From Sipunculus nudus (lineage: Eukaryota > Annelida > Sipuncula > Golfingiida > Sipunculidae), in the NCBI GenBank assembly GCA_026874595.1, contig CM049306.1, positions 30,619,519 through 30,683,518 on the forward strand: a stretch of DNA of 64,000 nucleotides, given 5' to 3'. Of the stretch, positions 37,201-43,348 are shown one piece after another; position 1 is the stretch's first letter; each line of letters starts with the position of its first letter. The translations under genes were made by a program, and so were the position numbers. The notes under the pieces were generated by a model. That model was given only the letters and a program-made list of their open reading frames with translations. It was not told where the DNA came from and searched no databases.

Positions 37201-40200
37201 GTTCATTTTATGTAAGTAATCAGGTATTTATCACATATCAGTTCTAGTCCCTATTTAATAACACTTAAAGCTAACTGAAGTCTGTGACACTGTGCCACCA
37301 TTAAGTGGTAATACAGGGATGACAACTTTGATGAAACAATGCTATTTTACACATGACCGTTTATCCGAATGTTCATTTATCCGAACAAAAACCGTGTCCT
37401 CCAAGATGTTGGGATGAACATTGCTCCATTGTATTTGCAAATAGATCTAATTAGCTAAAATAGATCTAATTGAAAAAATTATTAAACTGCTGAACTGTCA
37501 ACAACATATCAAAAAGCCAACAAGTTATCATGGTAAAAGTATACCTATTTTATATGTATCTTATGTTCACAAACTGCTCACATGCTTCAGTTTCAACATA
37601 AGAAACACATGGTCAGGTGACAAAATATTATTTGCAACAATTTCTTACTCATCAATACAAACCAATCATATCAACCAACCATGGGCTATATTACCTCTTC
37701 CTTTCAGACTCTATCTCAGAATTGTATCGCCAGACAAAGTCTGGAGATACTATGGTTTAGGCACATTTGAGCCGTCTCCGCCACCGCTGAGATTTCGTTT
37801 AGACGAGATAACTTAAAAAATATTTCATGGATCTTAACCAAACTTGACATGTGCATAGATATGGGTGAGAGGACAAAGCCTATTTAAAATGGGGTCATGA
37901 CCTTTTCTAGGAGAGTGACCTTGACCTTGAATAGGTCCATTTTAAGGGAAAATCACACATTCTTAAATATCTCAAGAAATCTTGCATGGATTGATCCAAA
38001 AGTCTACTTGACCTAAGATCTTGGATAATGTTGTCATGTACCAGAAACTGGTGGAGCCACCTGTTATCCTTTTCTTGTTTTTGTGCCGTTTAATACTCCC
38101 TTCATTGCCACAAAACAATACTGCGAGCATCATAAGTCAAAAACTAATGGACAGATTTCTTTCATATTATGCATATACATAGACATGGATTATGGGATGA
38201 TGTATTTTTAAATTTGGGTCATGACCTTTCCTATGAGAGTGGCCTTGACCTTGAATATTGCCATATATGGTGAAAATTACACAAAATCATAAATATCTCA
38301 ATAAGAGATGCATGGATTAGTCCAAAAATCAAATTGACCAAAGATCTTGGATAGCTTTGTCTTTTGCGGAAGACAGGTGGCGCCACCTTCTGTCTTTCTC
38401 TTGTATAGTGCCTTTTAATACCCCATCAATGCCACTTGACAGTACTGTGAGCATTAAAAGTCTAAAACTTACGGACAGATTGGGCTTAAAATTTTGCATG
38501 TACATTGACCTTGGATACCTCCATCTTGTATTCAAGACTGGTGGTACCATCTGCAATCATTTGCCGTGGTGTCCAGCTGTACATGTGCTTTGGGTGAAAA
38601 TTGCTCATATCTCCAGAGTAGTTCAAGGTATTTGTCTGAAAGTTGACATGTCCATCCTTCTTGGAAAGTTTTCTCATAAACCAAACAGGTGGCGCCACCT
38701 GCCTTTCCGTTTATGTAGAATAAATTAATGTCCATTTCTGAGGAGTGATTCGCCCTGTTGGCCTGAAATAGTGCCTATCCATAGATCTTGCATTCCTCCA
38801 TCTTTTACTCAAGACTGGTGGTGCCATCAGCAATCGTTTTGCCGTGGCGTCCGTGCTTACGGTTAAAATTGCTTTTATTTCCAGAGTGGTTCAAGCTATC
38901 TGTCTGAAATTTGGCACGTCCATTCATTGTGGAAAATTTTTTCATAGACCAGAGAGGTGGCGTCATCTTTCTTCCCTTTTTTGTAGAATAAATTAATGCT
39001 CTGTTTTTAGGAGTGGTGTGCTGTATTGGTCTAAAAATGTGCATTTACCATAGATCTGGGCCTCCTCCAACTTGTATGCAAGATGTATGGTGGCGCCATC
39101 TGCCATTTTTTGTGTGGTGTCTTTCTGTACATTTGTTTTAGATGAAAATTGCTCATATCTGAGGAGTCCTTCAATGTGTTGGTCTCCAATTTGGCATGTA
39201 CATCCATCTTGGAGAGTTTTCTCATCAACCAGACAGGTGGCGCCACCTACCTTGCCATTTTTATAGTATAAATTTATCCCCTTTTCATAAGAGTGATTCT
39301 CTGTATTTGCCCCCATATTTGATGAAAAATATTGTTTCTCAAGTTGATAGATGTTCCATAGTTGCTTGCCAAGTGTCAGTATATGCTGCTGAAGATGGGG
39401 GGACTGTTCTGAAAGGGAGGGGGATTAATTGTCTGGCAATACTATGGCACCTGGGGTGCCAAGAAATATCTAGTTTATTGATATTATTTTAGATTTTTAC
39501 CTTTAAGGTCACCTTCAGCTGAGCACAGTGACCCATGGGTCCCTTGTTACTATTAAAACCAGTAGCAAATGTTCAACCATGACTCATATCATCATCACTG
39601 GTGCTGAATCTTGAGAATTTTGCACCTAGTGACACCTACCCATCATCTTCCTCCACATGGGTAATTAGGTCACATGACTTTATATGGATAAATTACAGGC
39701 TTCTGTACAGTGGCCTTAGGACAACCAGTATCAAACACATAAATGCATCTAGTATGACACTATAGCCAATACCAACTAGTCAGTCAGGTGAGCGTCATGA
39801 CCCATGGGTCTCTTGTTAATAAAGTATGATATCTATTGTATCTTAGTGAAAATTGTAATTTCTCCAGTGATATAATTAAAGGAATGAATAGAAATCTTGT
39901 AGATATTGCATGACTGCTAGTTACTGCTAAATATGTACCTATGTGAACTGCACTGACAAGACTACAAGTGACGTCTGTGGACCTTGCAGGGAATTAAAAA
40001 AGTAGGTAAATCAAATAGTTATAAGTGAAATATTTGCATTAAATGTGTACCTAGTAATTCATATATGATAGATGATATAATTATTTATATATATGATAGA
40101 TGATGTAATTATTTATTTTTTTCCAGATTCAACAGTATCTGATCTCAAGGACTGCCCGAGACTGTTCCATACTGATAGCCATTCAGAAAGTCTCTGACAG

Positions 40201-41276
40201 GTCAGCCCCATTTCATGTTCTTTCTATGCTTCTGTTTTCATGGTTTTCCTGCCCTATTAGAATATTAGATTGTATTATTTTCCCAATACCAAACATTATT
40301 TGTGTGAAAGTCAAACATTGCATTTTGCGTCACTTGAAGAAAGGGCGCTGTATATTTATAAGTATTACGGGCTATTGGATGTCTTGTTTCAGACAAAAAC
40401 AAAGCATTTTATTCAACTCTAAAGTTAATTTATATTTTTAATTTTGTGCATGTGTTCGGATATGAGTCAAAAAGCCTTTTAAAAAAGGGGTTCATTACCT
40501 ACACCATAAGCCTGACCTTGACTTTTATCCATATTGGTAAAAATACTTTAGTGTCTCACAGACTGGATATAAATTATTTGAGGATTTTGGCATTTTTGGG
40601 ACGACCTTGCAACCAAACTCCTCCATGGATTCTTGCCTCAGTGCTGTCCTATTAGTACATTCATTTCATATTTCCACGTCCTTATTGAACCCTAACAGGG
40701 TTTATCTCTGCCCGTTTCTCAAAACCACTCATGGGGGCTGCCATTTTGCATACACACTTTAACCCAGATTTCACAGGTCACATGAAACATTATGGGTATA
40801 CAATAAGGTTAGTGTAATTCAAAATCTTTGATAGCTTTATGTTGTACACAAGTACTGGTGGTGCCACCTGCAATCGGTTTTCCCCTTTTAAGCAGTTACC
40901 CGTGTCCCACTGACACTTAAGAATAATAGGACTAAAAACGAAAAAATTTACTGATTTCTTTTTATTGTTGGATGCACACAATTGTGACCTTTGTCTAACA
41001 AATGGCACTATCTGTGATATTTACTTGCTTTGATTATAACCACTGGAATTTATTTTCTGTTGTTTCAGTGACCCTCAGACATCCACAACTAGTCCATCCC
41101 AGTGTTTTCTGATATCCTCGGGTAAGCAAGACAAATATCAGGTCTCTGTCTCAGTTGTTGACCTTGACCCCAAGTCCCCTCACAAGATCCCGACATACTA
41201 CAGGGAGGAGGTCAAGGCCAGACAACTGTCAGTGAGGGTGACCCAAGAACCAACACCGGTGGGAACAAATTGTTAA
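1143..41276 (+). CDS. IPPK: Inositol-pentakisphosphate 2-kinase, complete gene (14 coding exons)
   Basis: The enzyme adds the 2-phosphate to inositol 1,3,4,5,6-pentakisphosphate, using ATP, to make phytate (InsP6), the last kinase step before the pyrophosphates. The joined exons total 1338 nt, encoding 445 residues plus TAA; human IPPK is 491. Exon phases agree at all 13 junctions. Motifs in order: YRCEGNSS (nucleotide-binding loop, residues about 15-22), VYRIPK (about 33-38), AVEIKPK (about 139-145), a Cys pair CYFC (about 154-157), KYCPLDLFSG (173-182), NNLRIF (200-205), LPSGCVLQKVL (about 283-293), RDCSILIA (362-369) and VVDLDPK (about 406-412). The EIKPK and DLD motifs correspond to substrate- and metal-binding positions known in plant IPK1. 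Introns run from 396 bp to 9.1 kb, the large ones inflated by transposons. Several donors are weak, notably that of exon 1. Confidence 0.93.
1230..2695. other. Intron 1, first part: no feature recognised
   Basis: AT-rich intronic DNA with a C homopolymer near 1650-1662. No coding or repeat family was assigned. Confidence 0.5.
2696..4329 (+). mobile_element. Helitron/HINE-like element, family A copy 1
   Basis: The 5' end has a hairpin, AGCTCAGCTGACT-x3-AGTCATCTGAGCT, followed by (GTCC)n. The 3' end has the inverted CAGCTGAGC, then the 12-bp palindrome GACCCATGGGTC and CCTTGTT. The interior (TCAAAACCACTGATCTG, ATAAGGATTTAATCT) recurs at 4350-4800 and 10960-11330. There is no coding capacity, so it is non-autonomous. 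The Helitron/Helentron assignment is inferred from the end structure. Confidence 0.65.
4330..5741 (+). mobile_element. HINE-like element, family A copy 2, 5'-truncated
   Basis: Begins inside the family A interior (AACCACTCATCTG near 4370), directly after the end of copy 1, and ends with GACCCATGGGTTCCTTGTT. The two copies form a head-to-tail pair. C-rich tracts lie at 5010-5030 and near 5120. Confidence 0.55.
5908..5967 (+). CDS. IPPK: IPPK exon 2 (residues 30-49)
   Basis: Sixty bases, phase 0 at both ends, between a TTTCTTTACAG acceptor and a CAG|GTATAT donor. It encodes the strand that follows the glycine loop (RRRVYRIPK), equivalent to VLR-x-x-K in relatives. Other frames are open over a longer stretch but do not fit the neighbouring exons. 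Confidence 0.78.
5968..8281. other. Intron 2: no clear repeat family
   Basis: AT-rich intron. It contains a small perfect hairpin (GTGCAGT-x5-ACTGCAC, near 6448) and a near-repeated pair of segments around TTAATTAGACC and TAATTAGACC (6500-6580). No exon or transposon was recognised. Confidence 0.5.
8282..8374 (+). CDS. IPPK: IPPK exon 3 (residues 50-80)
   Basis: Thirty-one codons, phase 0/0, encoding YSRAMECLEYTHNIMLPLLG, a helical stretch that aligns with human IPPK around NIVDFGKNVMKEFLG. The acceptor is a TAGCAG tandem (NAGNAG), so an extra Gln codon could be included by splicing 3 bases earlier. The donor CAG|GTAAGG is strong. Confidence 0.9.
8919..9924 (+). mobile_element. HINE-like element, family A copy 3, with (GTCT)n
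   Basis: Starts TTAGCTCAGCTGACTG and ends CAGCTGAGC, GACCCATGGGTC and a short tail. A (GTCT)n microsatellite lies at about 9402-9441. The segments GGTCATGAGGTCAGAGGTCA and 'GATGATAACTCCAG' recur at 47090-47210, so this copy may carry a nested second family. Confidence 0.6.
10074..10577 (+). mobile_element. HINE-like element, family A, short copy
   Basis: Shares ATTAGAAGGGCACAAATCGTAAC and CCTGAAATTAGGTCACTG with the copy at 8919-9924 and ends CAGCTGAGCACAGTGACCC. The usual 5' hairpin is missing or badly decayed. Confidence 0.5.
10752..12559 (+). mobile_element. HINE-like element, family A copy 4 (composite)
   Basis: The 5' hairpin AGCTCAGCTGACT-AAGTCATCTGAGCT is at 10754, and the 3' end CAGCTGAGC plus GACCCACTGGTC is at 12524-12555. 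The first 850 bp match copy 1 (2696-3600) closely. From about 11880 it runs into sequence duplicated from 9940-10740, so the copy is probably two elements plus a duplicated segment. Confidence 0.5.
12857..12923 (+). CDS. IPPK: IPPK exon 4 (residues 81-102 plus split codon)
   Basis: TTTACAG acceptor and GTAAGTA donor. Encodes GIVEVTPDQLKRLESSVESY, aligning with the family segment VVQLPLEFVKQL. It ends in phase 1, and the split Lys codon is completed by exon 5. Confidence 0.9.
12924..15485. other. Intron 4, first part: decayed repeat DNA
   Basis: No exon was recognised. The stretch 13690-14590 repeats phrases such as TATCAGCCTGAAATT and 'ACACAA-TGGTG-x3-CACCTACAA' with spacing of roughly 100-150 bp, typical of the tandem cores in the HINE-like families here. 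Part of it (GATTTTATAGGGAA) matches the element at 46350-46842. Confidence 0.45.
15486..16786. mobile_element. TA-flanked DNA transposon with CAGTGAAA ends (Tc1/pogo-like), 1.3 kb
   Basis: Flanked by TA on both sides. The left end CAGTGAAAACTGGTCTAA pairs with the right end TTAGACAGGTTTCACTG, and the inner TIR continues through GGACACCTC. No transposase reading frame was found, so it is a non-autonomous or decayed copy. Confidence 0.65.
16866..16905 (+). repeat. 3' end fragment of HINE-like family E
   Basis: TTTGCACAGGTTCACATTAG followed by an AGGCCT-GT-AGGCCT hairpin and CCTTGTTA, the same end structure as the element ending at 46842. Confidence 0.45.
17096..17217 (+). CDS. IPPK: IPPK exon 5 (ends in AVEIK)
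   Basis: Starts with the last 2 bases of the split Lys codon and ends in phase 0 before GTAGGT. It encodes YMDDCCFIQDP and the terminal WAVEIK, half of the EIKPK substrate-binding motif. Its last ~45 bases and the splice donor are duplicated immediately downstream. Confidence 0.95.
17173..17283 (+). repeat. 58-bp tandem duplication of the exon 5 end and its splice donor
   Basis: The last ~45 bases of exon 5 with the following GTAGGTCA (from 17173) are repeated with offset 58 from 17231, differing at only a few bases. The second copy keeps an intact AAG|GTAGGTC donor at 17275/17276. Using it would add 58 bases and run into an in-frame TGA at 17227-17229. Confidence 0.9.
17333..17574. repeat. 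121-bp tandem duplication in intron 5
   Basis: Two adjacent copies, about 90% identical by eye, starting with AAAATGGTAAACT (17335 and 17456) and containing CATAAAATGAGTC and TGGACCTCCTAAAATCCAAC. Confidence 0.88.
17614..17679 (+). CDS. IPPK: IPPK exon 6 (starts with PKWG)
   Basis: Twenty-two codons, phase 0/0. It completes EIKPK with PKWGALPEE and carries CYFCMLQKLK, matching the human CRYCMHQHLK segment. Acceptor ATTTTCAG, donor AAG|GTATGT. Confidence 0.95.
18423..18472 (+). CDS. IPPK: IPPK exon 7 (YCPLDLFSG motif)
   Basis: A 50-base exon carrying the highly conserved YCPLDLFS signature. It ends in phase 2, GG|GTAAGT, and the Gly codon is completed by exon 8. The acceptor follows a T-rich tract ending GGTAG. 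Confidence 0.95.
19001..19114. repeat. 19-bp minisatellite, six units, abutting the exon 8 acceptor
   Basis: Six successive units of consensus TGAATATATTTGATACATT. The last unit is followed directly by TGCAG and exon 8, so the array supplies the sequence where the branch point and pyrimidine tract should be. Confidence 0.92.
19120..19192 (+). CDS. IPPK: IPPK exon 8 (NNLRIF motif)
   Basis: Seventy-three bases encoding DKVRMKHAFESLMKTPLNNL and then RIFK, matching the human RMHFALKSLLQEAQNNLKIFK. The acceptor TTGCAG abuts a 19-bp minisatellite directly. The donor GTGATT is weak. Confidence 0.95.
19489..19570. mobile_element. Solo end of a CAGTGAAA-type element
   Basis: TACAGTGAAACCATGCCTGA resembles the terminal repeat of the TA-flanked elements at 15486 and 61672, with the internal phrase 'AAGACCACTTTATTTGGTCCC' type. 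No matching opposite end was found nearby. Confidence 0.4.
19591..19658 (+). CDS. IPPK: IPPK exon 9 (DGELLW)
   Basis: Encodes DGELLWCQDNQSDLKSLVTK and SF, matching the NGELIYG segment of relatives. It ends in phase 2 before GTAAGC. A DIRS retrotransposon begins only 10 bases into the following intron. Confidence 0.95.
19669..19850 (+). repeat. Left inverted terminal repeat of DIRS copy 1
   Basis: Starts GTTTTATTACGTAAACATAA and is the reverse complement of 24151-24300 from TTCTGTATTAATGAGAA inward to CCCATAATCACATTTT. The outermost ends of the two repeats differ, as is typical of DIRS. Confidence 0.88.
19957..21340 (+). pseudogene. DIRS copy 1 gag-like region, frameshifted
   Basis: Starts with a Cys-rich motif, YCGSCGS, that corresponds to the CxxC zinc-knuckle-like start in copy 2, but a one-base deletion gives a stop after about a dozen codons. 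The rest is spread over several frames: a Pro/Ser-rich section, then DPALA-DQWSAIALRRQAWR, which matches copy 2. An 84-bp in-frame duplication lies within it. The region is extremely C-rich on the coding strand, so many overlapping open frames are artefacts. Confidence 0.75.
20557..20724 (+). repeat. 84-bp (28-codon) tandem duplication inside the DIRS gag
   Basis: 20557-20640 and 20641-20724 are near-identical direct repeats. In frame they give two copies of a 28-residue block containing DQWSAIALRRQAW. Copy 2 of the element has this block once. Confidence 0.92.
21860..23080 (+). pseudogene. DIRS copy 1 reverse transcriptase and RNase H, frameshifted
   Basis: The RT fingers-palm region has FLVPEPHARWRPIMDLTRLN near 21930-21990, a frameshift near 22070, and the catalytic box LPYLDDG near 22210-22230 with both aspartates intact, followed by FLGVTLA. 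The RNase H part has LGWGDHLADL, LHINFLDLRAV and VVAYINKQGGTRS near 22690-22925, with HILADA at the end. The segments fall in at least two frames. This is the RT/RH order known for DIRS and Ngaro elements. Confidence 0.85.
23440..23858 (+). pseudogene. DIRS copy 1 tyrosine recombinase, N-terminal domain only
   Basis: Contains YDSQWRLFTEWASSCG, VLDFFVFLLQDKHLSYPSLR, GYRAALL and FLKGVQARASRH, the SAM-like core-binding domain of DIRS recombinases. The frame then runs into sequence equivalent to the 3' UTR in copy 2 (GGGCCCTGTGATC at 23835-23848) and stops. The C-terminal domain with the R-H-R-Y residues is absent. Confidence 0.85.
24001..24110 (+). repeat. Internal complementary region of DIRS copy 1
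   Basis: 24001-24046 is the reverse complement of the element's left outer end (AATTATGTTTCCGTAATAAA). 24047-24110 is the reverse complement of its right outer end (CATTCCCTCCCTGTGAATGG, GTTAGTAAACTGTTGTGAGC). This bridge is the hallmark of DIRS replication through a circular intermediate. Confidence 0.9.
24151..24355 (+). repeat. Right inverted terminal repeat of DIRS copy 1
   Basis: From AAAATGTGATTATGGG to GAATGGGGGGGTT. Its inner ~150 bases are the reverse complement of the left repeat. The outer ~55 bases are unique to this end and are matched only by the internal complementary region. Confidence 0.88.
24862..24998 (+). CDS. IPPK: IPPK exon 10 (variable linker)
   Basis: Forty-five codons with split codons at both ends. 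The start, DEFIEVVLQALLH, aligns with the human VIRELVHVITRVLLS helix. The rest is a Ser/Asn/Arg-rich linker, a region known to be variable in animal IPPKs. Donor ACA|GTAAGT. Confidence 0.9.
25281..25480 (+). mobile_element. tRNA-derived SINE
   Basis: An A box, TAGCCTAGTGGATATGGCG (25286-25304), and a B box, GGTTCAAGCCC (25330-25340), have the spacing of an RNA polymerase III tRNA promoter. They are followed by an unrelated body ending in AAATAACAAA. It lies in IPPK intron 10. The sequence between the boxes does not fold as a functional tRNA with an aminoacyl stem, so it is called a SINE rather than a tRNA gene. Confidence 0.75.
26118..26841. mobile_element. 702-bp insertion flanked by 11-bp direct repeats, with CCAAT boxes
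   Basis: ATCTACTGGGT occurs at 26118-26128 and 26831-26841. The inside is GC-richer than the flanks and holds two CCAATCA and two TGATTGG boxes. Its right end (GGAAGTAGCCCTATAGG) resembles the start of the SINE at 25281. The family was not identified; it may be a retroposed or promoter-bearing repeat. Confidence 0.5.
27479..27611 (+). CDS. IPPK: IPPK exon 11 (GCVLQKVL motif)
   Basis: Encodes LPSGCVLQKVLSAQQLDDLG and then NVHKLYQAVIP, matching human LPKGCLLYKTLQVQMLDLLDI. Acceptor TTTGCCCCAG, donor AAG|GTGAGG, phases 1 to 2. Confidence 0.95.
28206..30039 (+). mobile_element. Helitron/HINE-like element, family D copy 1, with 280-bp tandem core
   Basis: The 5' end GTATCCGCC and GCGGATAC form a hairpin, followed by (GCC)n. 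The 3' end has the inverted GGCGGATAC, a perfect hairpin GTAGTCG-x4/5-CGACTAC (30010-30028), then CCCGTATT and CTAG, the classic Helitron 3' signature. The core is about four 280-bp units plus decayed ones. It lies in IPPK intron 11 in sense orientation and has no coding capacity; the repeated ~70-residue open frames are by-products of the tandem repeat. Confidence 0.8.
28447..29990 (+). repeat. 280-bp satellite-like array with paired GGTGGCGCCACC palindromes
   Basis: Unit starts (CATATCTCGGGAACCGTTTG) fall at about 28449, 28729, 29009, 29289 and 29567, that is, every 280 bp, then decay. Each unit holds two GGTGGCGCCACCT sites about 150 and 130 bp apart, so the unit is itself an ancient dimer. 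The same dimer occurs at 62400-63250. Confidence 0.9.
30040..30939. other. End of intron 11: no feature recognised
   Basis: AT-rich, non-repetitive by eye. No exon signal before the exon 12 acceptor. Confidence 0.5.
30940..31039 (+). CDS. IPPK: IPPK exon 12
   Basis: Thirty-three codons with a Ser/Asn-rich start, ending DLHLALQK in phase 0 (family TVAFALTK). Acceptor GTTCAG, donor AAG|GTAAAC. The following 9.1-kb intron carries the antisense DIRS copy and nested Helitron-like elements. Confidence 0.93.
31856..33580 (-). pseudogene. DIRS copy 2: RT, RNase H and recombinase C-terminus in one open frame
   Basis: A 574-residue open frame. RT motifs: LFLVPKPHGRWR near residue 65, IDLMDAYFHVPI near 115 and VLPYLDNR near 197; the second catalytic Asp of YLDD is Asn. 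RNase H is partly out of frame (LGWGAHMADL lies in another frame), then VVAYINRQGGTRS is back in frame. A deletion joins this to the recombinase C-terminal domain, with CPVRALHYNL, KKLFIS, KEISPITISAWL and KAHDVLAISTSLALFLG. The recombinase N-terminal domain present in copy 1 is missing. A C homopolymer (32086-32106) encodes a Gly run where copy-to-copy length error is likely. Confidence 0.85.
34150..35582 (-). pseudogene. DIRS copy 2 gag-like region
   Basis: Begins MENPSYCSSCGSLIPAWDSH, with Cys pairs (YCSSCG, CFMC) reminiscent of a zinc knuckle. It continues Ser/Pro-rich and ends with NPALVTDQWSVVPLQCQAWR and PAGPKFRHLQ, which match copy 1. The frame shifts at least twice, so it is not intact. 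Confidence 0.72.
35700..35873 (-). repeat. Left terminal repeat of DIRS copy 2
   Basis: In minus orientation it starts GTTTTATTACGTAAACATAA and continues through TTCTGTATTAATGAGAATTT, almost identical to 19669-19850. The outer end is the complement of AAC at 35871-35873, giving the same GTT terminus as copy 1. Confidence 0.88.
36993..37431. mobile_element. TA-flanked pogo/Tigger-like MITE
   Basis: Bounded by TA. The ends CAGTGGAGGGCCATTCAT and the complement of CCAAGATG-x-TGGG-ATGAACATTGCTCCATTG are imperfect inverted repeats, with the inner phrase TTATCCGAA characteristic of the type. It is 439 bp with no transposase. Confidence 0.6.
37723..39473 (+). mobile_element. Helitron/HINE-like element, family C copy 1
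   Basis: The 5' end GTATCGCCAGACAAAGTCTGG forms a CCAGAC/GTCTGG hairpin. The 3' end has the inverted ATTGTCTGGCAATAC, a GGCACC-x3-GGTGCC hairpin, then AAGAAATAT and CTAG. The core is a tandem array of decayed ~140-280-bp units with GGTGGCGCCACCT, related to family D. It is inserted into a family A element. Confidence 0.72.
39549..39818 (+). mobile_element. Truncated family A 3' end
   Basis: Ends CAGGTGAGCGTCATGACCC and GGGTCTCTTGTTAA, the family A terminus. The 5' part is missing. Confidence 0.45.
40127..40200 (+). CDS. IPPK: IPPK exon 13 (RDCSILIA motif)
   Basis: Encodes IQQYLISRTARDCSILIAIQ, closely matching human VQQYRVAMTAKDCSIMIAL. The Asp of DCS is a catalytic-site residue in plant IPK1. 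Acceptor TTTTTTCCAG, donor CAG|GTCAGC. Confidence 0.96.
41069..41276 (+). CDS. IPPK: IPPK exon 14 (DLDPK motif and stop)
   Basis: Terminal exon. It encodes a Ser/Thr-rich start, then KYQVSVSVVDLDPKSPHKIP, matching human FSVSVLDLDLKPYESIP (the DLD metal-binding motif), and a short tail ending GTNC before TAA. No AATAAA was seen in the first few hundred bases after the stop. Confidence 0.96.
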
Positions 41277-43348
41277 AGCTGCTCAAGTTTATGACTGGCT
41301 GTGTTCTGCCAGTGTATCTTTATATTTACAATGCCATGTTTTACAATTGTTATACAGGAGTTTATATAGGTTAACTTTATGAGCCTTCAGTTATTGTTGC
41401 TATGCCTTAAATATGTTAATATTAAGTGCTAATGCACCATATTTTTATTTATTTAATGTTACAGTAAATTGCCCTCATTTTATGTATGATTTGTCATGTC
41501 ATAGATTTAGTGGAAACTCATAATATTTGGATATGAAATTGTCTTGTCCAAACTTATTTATATTAGAATTATTGGTGCAGAGGTGATATAATATAATTTC
41601 AACTGATAAAGTACATAATGCCTGTCTCAACTATTGTGCCTGATTTAGATTAGGAATATATAAGATATAAATATATCCCTCATGACTGAAACAGTCATGG
41701 CAGTGGTCTTTCAGTTTATTGCATTTAAAATTCTTTCTGCATAGATGAGAACTAGGATATTTCACTGTGAAAGTCATATATCACTAGAAATCTGCATTCT
41801 AAGGAATGGAAGCCTCTGCCATGTGTTTGCATTCACTTTCTTGGCCAATATTCCTAGGTTCATTCATTAGTGACAGAACATTTGTGAATATTCCTTGATG
41901 ATGTTCCTGATCCAAATGTGACCGATGCATGGAAGCAACAGATTAAAAAATCATAAGAATGATGTTTCATGCATGTATATGTACACATACATGCACATTG
42001 AAACACAGCTTTAAGCATATAGGCATACAAGTATTTCTCAAATACAGCCATACTGTTGCTATAGAAATTTTACTAGCTTTATATGATGAAGGAGATGAAC
42101 AGAATATGAGTATAAACTTTCTAAGATGAAAATACATTATTCTGTATTGCACTTTTGTAGCATTTGATTCAGGTTCAGCCATCTTGGATGGCATGTTCAC
42201 CGTGACAAGGGTTGAATATGGTTTACTCCTGATAGAAAGGTGCCAGTTGGCAATACACAATAACACAGGCCCTTGAATTCACTATTAAATATTAAGACAC
42301 AAGGTAAGAAACAACTGACGGCCGCAGCGGTTTCTGACAGATCAGCTACGCTCTCATTAGTCAGCTCATTAATATTCATGAACAAAAAATCCGACGATGG
42401 TGCTCGGATGCTGCTTGGGCCTTCTCCTTGGTAAATGAGGGGAAAACAGGCAAAAAGTGCTCCACTGTGCCTGATTAAACAGCTAATTATACACAGCTAG
42501 GGACCGTAACGCAAGTTAGTTCTGTGTCTGACAGAACCATTTGGGTCAATTTTATGTGCATCAAGAGATAAGTTTGTGCCACTCTGTCGGTAGGTTGGAA
42601 ATGTATAAATCATGCTGCAGGTGGCTGTGGGTTCTCTGTCAGTCATTTCTTACTTTTAATGTTACTATGAGTTGTATTAGGCTATATAGGAGCTATTTAG
42701 ACATGTTTTAATTATGATTTCAAGGGCCTGTGACAATATTGAATAGACCTTTCCCACCACACTAGAGACACCTGTTGGCATAATATGACACTGAGTGTTT
42801 TGGTCAGCTGCTTTATCATTAATGCTGAGGCTGTTATTAAAACCCACTTGTTTCATAATCAGACCTGCTGCAAAACACAGCAGACAATTATTTTAAAAAA
42901 TTGTGCATAGTCATGGAAAAGTCTGTAGCCCATTTAGACATGTTCTGTATACAAAGTGCATGACAGAGCATAACAAATGGACAGAATGCTGTTGGGTTAA
43001 CACATAAAAGCATGACAGACTGATATAATAATGTTAGTTTTGGGCTGACACAAACATCAGGCTGTGATTCTGTTTGACAGGTCTGTCATATTTGGGTCCC
43101 ATCCCATTGGAATGCTGAAAAATTGCTTCATCTAAATGGGCAGCATCCAAATTTGTAAGACATTTTAAATATGTCTGGCAGGGCACCTTTGTTTCTGTTT
43201 CGTTAAGAATTTAGGTATTTGCAGTTTAATAAGGAGACAATCTGAGTGTATTAACAAAGCAGGTCAGCTTTGAATATTTTATTGGTTATATCATGTAATA
43301 TTATGTTGTTTAATACCAGTCATATTTTGTTGTCTGTTCTGTATATTA
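41277..43348. other. IPPK 3' UTR and downstream flank
   Basis: Presumed 3' UTR followed by unassigned AT-rich DNA. No AATAAA lies close to the stop; TATAAA-like variants occur near 41660-41675. A segment around 42300-42420 (CATTAGTCAGCTCATTAATA, then TTCATGA) is dense in homeodomain-type ATTA cores, but no function can be assigned. Confidence 0.45.

Larger units (their letters stand above)
36182..39548 (+). mobile_element. HINE-like family A element split by two nested insertions
   Basis: The 5' hairpin (AGCTCAGCTGACTG / ATCATCTGAGCT) is at 36186 and the 3' end (CAGCTGAGC, GACCCATGGGTCCCTTGTTA) at 39516-39548. The interior matches other family A copies (AAAATTAGGTCACTGTGACC; GGCTAGTTATTGAATTTTTT). 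It is interrupted by a TA-flanked element (36993-37431) and by a family C element (37723-39473). Treating it as one element is an inference from the matching ends. Confidence 0.55.
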
